Shown here in pieces: positions 13,884 through 17,561 of a stretch of 17,561 nucleotides of DNA. Below the pieces are notes generated by a model that made no database searches, had not been told where the DNA came from, and saw only the letters and a list, made by a program, of their open reading frames with translations. The number at the start of each line of letters is the position of its first letter. Position 1 is the first letter of the stretch. The stretch lies in the NCBI GenBank assembly GCA_005888395.1, contig VAXF01000052.1, forward strand, positions 3,980 through 21,540. The letters are read 5' to 3'. The translations under genes and the position numbers were made by a program. The DNA is from Actinomycetota bacterium (GTDB lineage Bacteria > Actinomycetota > Acidimicrobiia > Acidimicrobiales > AC-25).

Positions 13884-15371
13884 TCATCGCCGGGTGTCGG
13901 TGACCGCCCAGCCCTTCGCCCGCTCGACCGCCCGCCGCCAGCCGGCGTGCCGCGAGTCGGCGCCACCTCGGGTGATGGCGGGTGTGAACTCGACGTCGAG
14001 CGCCCACTGGCCGGCGATCTCGTCCAGCGACGACCACACGCGCTCAGCCAGGCCGGCCAGGTAGGCGGCGCCGAGGGCGGTCGTCTCCTGCACGACGGGC
14101 CGGGCGACGGGGACCTGGAGCTGGTCGGCCTGGAGCTGCAGGAGCAGGTCGTTGGCCGCCGCCCCGCCGTCGGCCCGGAGCGTGCTCACGTCCCGCCCCG
14201 ACGCCGCCGTCATCGCCTCGACCGCGTCGCGGGTCTGGAAGGCGATCGACTCGAGCACGGCGCGGGCCAGGTGCGCCCGCCCCGTCCCCCGGCTGAGCCC
14301 GACCACCGTCCCGCGTGCGTGGGGGTCCCACCACGGGCTCCCGAGCCCGGTGAAGGCGGGCACGACGTAGACGCCCTCGGTGTCGGTGATCGAGGCGGCC
14401 AGCGCCTCCACGTCCGACGCCTGGGCGATGATCCCGAGGCCGTCGCGCAGCCACTGCACGGCGGCGCCGGTGACGAAGATGGCGCCCTCGAGGGCGTAGG
14501 CGACCTCGCCGCTGGCCAGCTCCCAGGCGACGCTGGTGAGCAGCCCTTCGACGGGTGGCGGGCACTCGGGGCCCACGTTCATGAGGACGAACGAGCCGGT
14601 GCCGTAGGTGTTCTTGGTCATCCCCGGCGTGAAGCACGCCTGGCCGAACAGGGCGGCCTGCTGGTCGCCGGCGATGCCGGCGACCGGGACGCCCTCGGCG
14701 ACGGGCAGGCCGGGCGCCGTCGTCCCGATGCGCCCGCTGGAGGGCCGGACCTCGGGTAGGCACGACGCGGGCACGCCGAAGAGCTCGCACAGCTCGTCCG
14801 ACCAGGCCCGGTCGCGGATGTCGAAGAGGAGCGTCCGGCTGGCGTTCGACGGATCGGTGACATGGCTCGCCCCGCCGGTCAGGTGCCAGAGGACCCAGGT
14901 GTCCACGGTCCCGAAGGCGAGGTCGGGCCCGGCCCGCACCCCTCCCTCGGTCAACAGCCAGTGCAGTTTGGTGGCCGAGAAATACGGGTCGAGGACGAGG
15001 CCGGTGCGCTGCCGCACGAGCTGCAGGTGGCCGGCCGCCTCCAGCGCCTCGCAGTAGGCGGCCGTGCGCCGGTCCTGCCACACGATAGCCCGGTGGAGCG
15101 GACGGCCGGTGCGCCGGTCCCACACCACCGCCGTCTCTCGCTGGTTGGTGATGCCGACCGCCGCCAACGGCTGGTCGAGCTGGCGGACGAGGTCGGCCAG
15201 GGTGGCGTCGACCGCGGCCAGGATGTCGTCGGGCTCGTGCTCGACCCAGCCCGGTTGCGGGAAGTGCTGGGGGAACTCGCGGTAGGACCAGCCAGCCGGC
15301 CGGCCGGACTCGTCGACCGCGAAGGCACGCACGCCGGTGGTGCCGGCGTCGACGGCCACGACCACTGACAC
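13884..15371 (-). CDS. glpK: Glycerol kinase
   Basis: GlpK phosphorylates glycerol to sn-glycerol 3-phosphate with ATP, feeding lipid synthesis or glycolysis. The 495-residue FGGY-family protein is full length. Visible are the phosphate loop DAGTTGVRA (8-16), the glycerol contacts ITNQRETAVVW (Arg78, Glu79), Tyr130 in DPYFSATKLHW, and the catalytic Asp236 in AGIAGDQQAALFGQ. It also has TKNTYGTGSF and the C-terminal FGGY-type signature DGGAAANDLLLQLQADQL. The start is GTG 15371. A -10-like TAGGGT (minus strand, 15385-15380) lies eight bases upstream, suggesting a very short leader. No glpF or glpD is nearby. The glycerol 3-phosphate product is the starting point for the acyl lipids handled by the PlsC-type enzyme across the convergent junction. 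Confidence 0.95.
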   Translation of the reverse strand: MSVVVAVDAGTTGVRAFAVDESGRPAGWSYREFPQHFPQPGWVEHEPDDILAAVDATLADLVRQLDQPLAAVGITNQRETAVVWDRRTGRPLHRAIVWQDRRTAAYCEALEAAGHLQLVRQRTGLVLDPYFSATKLHWLLTEGGVRAGPDLAFGTVDTWVLWHLTGGASHVTDPSNASRTLLFDIRDRAWSDELCELFGVPASCLPEVRPSSGRIGTTAPGLPVAEGVPVAGIAGDQQAALFGQACFTPGMTKNTYGTGSFVLMNVGPECPPPVEGLLTSVAWELASGEVAYALEGAIFVTGAAVQWLRDGLGIIAQASDVEALAASITDTEGVYVVPAFTGLGSPWWDPHARGTVVGLSRGTGRAHLARAVLESIAFQTRDAVEAMTAASGRDVSTLRADGGAAANDLLLQLQADQLQVPVARPVVQETTALGAAYLAGLAERVWSSLDEIAGQWALDVEFTPAITRGGADSRHAGWRRAVERAKGWAVTDTRR

Positions 15372-15425
15372 GGCGGCGAACCCTACCGGTCCGGCCCGCC
15401 TCGCCCATCGAGCCGGCCGGCGGGG

Positions 15426-16103
15426 TCAGGTCCGCTCGCCCCGCATGACACGGACGCCGAAGGCCCCTCCGGCGATGCCGAGCAGCAGGATGATCGCAAG
15501 CGCGCCCGCCGCCGCCGTCGGGTCGCGCGGGTGCACCCTGCTGACAGGGAGCGCGGCCTGGGTGGTCGGCGTGGCCGGGTGCGCGGTGGTCGTCGTCACC
15601 GACCGCCTGGCCCGGGGGCGCGTCGTCGTGGTCGGCGCCGCCGCGGTCGTGGTCGGCGACGTGGGCGCCGTCGACGGCGACGACGTCGTCGTCGACGGAG
15701 CGGTCGTCGTCGTGGACGGCGCGGTGGTCGTCGTCGACGGAACGGTCGTCGTCGGGCTCCCTCGCACGACGACCGTGCCCTTCATGCCGTAGGCGACGCC
15801 GTGGTAGCTGCACTGGTAGGTGAACGTTCCCGGCGTCGTGAACGTCCTGCTGTACGGCCTGGCCGAGGTGAGGTCGCCGGAGTCGAAGGAGCGGTCGTCG
15901 GCGGTCACCGTGTGGTGCATCGGCGGGTTGGCCTGGGTCACGACCTTCCACGTCACCGTGTCACCCGGGTTGATGGTCAGGGCCGACGGGTCGAACTTGA
16001 GGTCGTCGCCGGCGATCACCTGTTGCGCGACGGCCCGCGCCGGCACCGGCGTGGCGACGACGGAGAGAAGAGCGACGAGGGCGGCGGCCCGGGCGGCCCG
16101 CAT
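15426..16103 (-). CDS. Secreted, membrane-anchored cupredoxin (plastocyanin-like)
   Basis: This 225-residue protein has a signal peptide (MRAARAAALVALLSVVATPV, likely cut after PARA). A cupredoxin domain (about 27-115) follows: DLKFDPSALTINPGDTVTWK, the first copper His in PMHHTV (His64), and YQCSYH with Cys98 and His101, then YGMKGTVVV with Met107. A Thr/Ser/Pro-rich linker (about 117-185, runs of TTTTAPS) comes next. One transmembrane helix (AGALAIILLLGIAGGAFGVR) and a short basic tail complete it. Expected place is the outer face of the membrane, carrying electrons or binding copper. The Cys-x2-His-x5-Met spacing is longer than the Cys-x2-His-x2-Met seen in many relatives. A TACCTT (minus, 16135-16130) may be its -10. 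It lies 54 bases upstream of glpK on the same strand. Confidence 0.87.
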   Translation of the reverse strand: MRAARAAALVALLSVVATPVPARAVAQQVIAGDDLKFDPSALTINPGDTVTWKVVTQANPPMHHTVTADDRSFDSGDLTSARPYSRTFTTPGTFTYQCSYHGVAYGMKGTVVVRGSPTTTVPSTTTTAPSTTTTAPSTTTSSPSTAPTSPTTTAAAPTTTTRPRARRSVTTTTAHPATPTTQAALPVSRVHPRDPTAAAGALAIILLLGIAGGAFGVRVMRGERT

Positions 16104-16138
16104 GGCCCCATTCTCGCCCGTCCAAGCAGAAGGTATGC

Positions 16139-16219
16139 AGCAAAGTCGCCGGCCACCGGCTCGTGAACGCAGGCGCAAATGGGAACCTTCGCGAGCGCGG
16201 GCTGACCAGCGACTTTGCT
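16139..16219. promoter_or_regulatory. Long inverted repeat (11-bp perfect arms) between cupredoxin and nrdJ
   Basis: AGCAAAGTCGC (16139-16149) and GCGACTTTGCT (16209-16219) are exact inverse copies 59 bases apart. Inside lie GG/CC (16151-16152 with 16206-16207) and GCTCG/CGAGC (16159-16163 with 16192-16196). One arm is three bases from the possible cupredoxin -10, and the other is 12 bases before the nrdJ -35. It is either paired operator sites for the divergent promoters or a folded RNA leader. Confidence 0.5.
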
Positions 16220-16231
16220 CGGGGACGACTG

Positions 16232-16261
16232 TTGACAGGGGTGTAATTACGGTGCTGTAAT
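16232..16261 (+). promoter_or_regulatory. nrdJ promoter
   Basis: A consensus -35 TTGACA (16232-16237), an 18-base spacer and TGTAAT (16256-16261), one base from TATAAT. The transcript would carry a leader of roughly 85 bases. Confidence 0.65.
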
Positions 16262-16304
16262 AAGCGCTGCATCTCGCGGCGATCCGCCGCCAAACCGCGA
16301 CCGA

Positions 16305-16320
16305 CCACAAGATGTTGTGG
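16305..16320 (+). promoter_or_regulatory. NrdR-type box upstream of nrdJ
   Basis: CCACAAGATGTTGTGG is an inverted repeat (CCACAA/TTGTGG around GATG) of the 16-bp size and CAC-N3-AT-N4-GTG layout of NrdR boxes; the flanking A and T extend it to seven paired bases. NrdR is the ATP/dATP-sensing repressor of ribonucleotide reductase genes. Only one clear box is seen, although NrdR sites often come in pairs about 30 bp apart. A GC-rich repeat (16276-16290) has the right distance but not the sequence. Confidence 0.65.
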
Positions 16321-16351
16321 TAAGCCGAGAACGGACTCCGAGGGGAGAGAC

Positions 16352-17561
16352 ATGGCCATCGCACCGGAGCGGATGGGTATCGGGATCCGCCGTCAGTTCA
16401 GCCAGGAGGGCGTGCACCCGTACGACGAGGTGACGTGGGAGTGCCGGGACGCGCGGATCACGAACCTCCGCGACGGCACCGTGGCCTTCGAGCAGGGCGG
16501 CGTCGAGGTCCCGGCGTCCTGGAGCCTGAACGCCACCAACATCCTCGCCCAGAAGTACTTCCGCGGCACCGTCGGCACCCCGGAGCGCGAGTCGTCGCTG
16601 CGGCAGGTCGTCGACCGGGTCGTCGACACCATCACCGGCTGGGGCATCAAGGACGGCTACTTCGTCGACAAGGCGGAGGCCGACGCCTTCCAGGCCGAGC
16701 TCAAGCACCTGGTCGTCACCCAGAAGGCGGCGTTCAACTCGCCGGTGTGGTTCAACATCGGCGTGAAGGGGACGCCCCAGCAGGCCTCGGCCTGCTTCAT
16801 CCTCGCCGTCGAGGACCAGATGGACGCCATCCTCGACTGGTACAAGGAGGAGGGCATCATCTTCAAGGGCGGGTCCGGGTCGGGCATCAACCTGTCCAGG
16901 ATCCGCTCGTCCCTCGAGCCGCTGCAGGGCGGCGGCACCGCCTCCGGACCGGTGTCGTTCATGCGGGGCGCCGACGCGTCGGCCGGCACCATCAAGTCGG
17001 GGGGCAAGACCCGCCGTGCGGCGAAGATGGTCATCCTCGACGCCGACCACCCCGACATCGAGGACTTCATCTGGTGCAAGGCGATCGAGGAGCGCAAGGC
17101 CCGCGCCCTGCGCGACGCCGGGTTCGACATGGACCTCGACGGCAAGGACAGCCACTCGATCCAGTACCAGAACGCCAACAACTCGGTGCGGCTGACCGAC
17201 GAGTTCATGCAGGCGGTGCTGGAGGACGCCGACTGGGACCTGCGGGCCGTCACCACCGGCCGGGTCCTGAAGACGGTGAAGGCCCGCGACCTGATGCGCC
17301 AGATCTCGAAGGCAGCCTGGGAGTGCGCCGACCCGGGGTTGCAGTTCGACACGACCATCAACCGGTGGAACACGGCGGCGGCGACCGGCCGCATCAACGC
17401 CAGCAACCCGTGCTCGGAGTACATGCACCTCGACAACTCGGCGTGCAACCTGGCCAGCCTCAACCTGCTGAAGTTCCTGGACGACGACGGCACCTTCGAC
17501 GTCGACGGGTTCTCATCGGCCGTCGAGGTCGTGTTCACCGCCCAGGAGATCCTGGTCGGCA
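16352..17561 (+). CDS. nrdJ: B12-dependent (class II) ribonucleotide reductase, N-terminal part
   Basis: NrdJ reduces ribonucleotides to deoxyribonucleotides using an adenosylcobalamin-generated thiyl radical, with or without oxygen. The frame is open from ATG 16352 to the window end, 403 residues of a protein usually over 700. The AGGGGAG ribosome site (16341-16347) fixes the start. Visible are FNSPVWFNIG (129-137), SACFI with redox Cys148, and FKGGSGSGINLSRIRS (171-186). SNPCSEYMHLDNSACNLASL follows, with Asn352, Cys354 (thiyl radical) and Glu356, plus the second redox Cys365. The N-terminal section (MGIGIRRQFSQEGVHPYDEV) is typical of actinobacterial NrdJ. Control by NrdR is suggested by the upstream box. 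The allosteric and C-terminal B12/zinc regions lie beyond the window. Confidence 0.95.
   Translation, partial: MAIAPERMGIGIRRQFSQEGVHPYDEVTWECRDARITNLRDGTVAFEQGGVEVPASWSLNATNILAQKYFRGTVGTPERESSLRQVVDRVVDTITGWGIKDGYFVDKAEADAFQAELKHLVVTQKAAFNSPVWFNIGVKGTPQQASACFILAVEDQMDAILDWYKEEGIIFKGGSGSGINLSRIRSSLEPLQGGGTASGPVSFMRGADASAGTIKSGGKTRRAAKMVILDADHPDIEDFIWCKAIEERKARALRDAGFDMDLDGKDSHSIQYQNANNSVRLTDEFMQAVLEDADWDLRAVTTGRVLKTVKARDLMRQISKAAWECADPGLQFDTTINRWNTAAATGRINASNPCSEYMHLDNSACNLASLNLLKFLDDDGTFDVDGFSSAVEVVFTAQEILVG

Noticed and set aside
14044..15951. A 635-codon minus-strand frame overlapping glpK and the cupredoxin
   Set aside because: It is a shifted-frame shadow of glpK, which has complete FGGY motifs; the product is Arg/Pro/Gly-rich with no motif.
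16139..16260. Cobalamin, c-di-AMP (ydaO) or SAM riboswitch near nrdJ
   Set aside because: The conserved cores I know for these classes are not present, and the element is too short for a cobalamin riboswitch. The predicted nrdJ promoter also lies downstream of it.

Overview
The window is very GC-rich and almost fully coding. Operons are tightly packed, often with start and stop codons overlapping, and GTG or TTG starts are common. The gene content points to Actinomycetota: SepH (DUF3071), a PimB-like GT4 mannosyltransferase, an F420-type luciferase-like oxidoreductase, a ROK glucokinase beside an ArsA/SRPBCC cassette, and a B12-dependent ribonucleotide reductase with an NrdR-type box. An acidimicrobial or other deep-branching actinobacterial lineage is my best guess, but the sequence alone does not settle the class.

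Layout. (1) 3-113: C-terminal tail of a YacP-like NYN nuclease. (2) 206-2010: sepH, split by a frameshift near 640-646, with a long basic repeat-rich tail. (3) 2071-4750: queG, a PimB-like glycosyltransferase and a four-helix membrane protein, linked by overlapping codons. (4) 4841-6746: an SRPBCC protein, an ArsA/Get3-type ATPase with a C-terminal HSP20-like domain, and a small unknown protein, also linked by overlapping codons and closed by a hairpin. (5) 6808-9707: a near-perfect HspR operator (HAIR element), then a release-factor-like (baeRF/Balon-type) protein with no GGQ motif, a ROK glucokinase and a short LLM flavoenzyme, ending in a perfect 13-bp hairpin. (6) 9875-11077: an AlaC-like aminotransferase whose start is probably leaderless. 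(7) 11074-11641 minus: a frameshifted TetR regulator with an 18-bp palindrome over its -35. (8) 11721-12242 minus: an orphan type IV pilin-like protein. (9) 12364-13876: a PlsC-type acyltransferase and an ACT-domain protein. (10) 13884-16103 minus: glycerol kinase and a membrane-anchored cupredoxin. (11) 16352 to the end: nrdJ (partial), behind a control region with a promoter, an NrdR-type box and a long inverted repeat shared with the divergent cupredoxin.

Much of the window is housekeeping: envelope lipid and glycan synthesis (GT4, PlsC, GlpK), glucose phosphorylation, alanine/glutamate metabolism, tRNA modification, cell division and deoxynucleotide synthesis. The most unusual part is 4.8-8.0 kb. 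There a chaperone-like ATPase cassette sits next to a GGQ-less ribosome-binding-type protein preceded by a heat-shock repressor operator. I read this as a possible stress-induced ribosome-protection gene. No mobile element, CRISPR array, tRNA or rRNA was seen.
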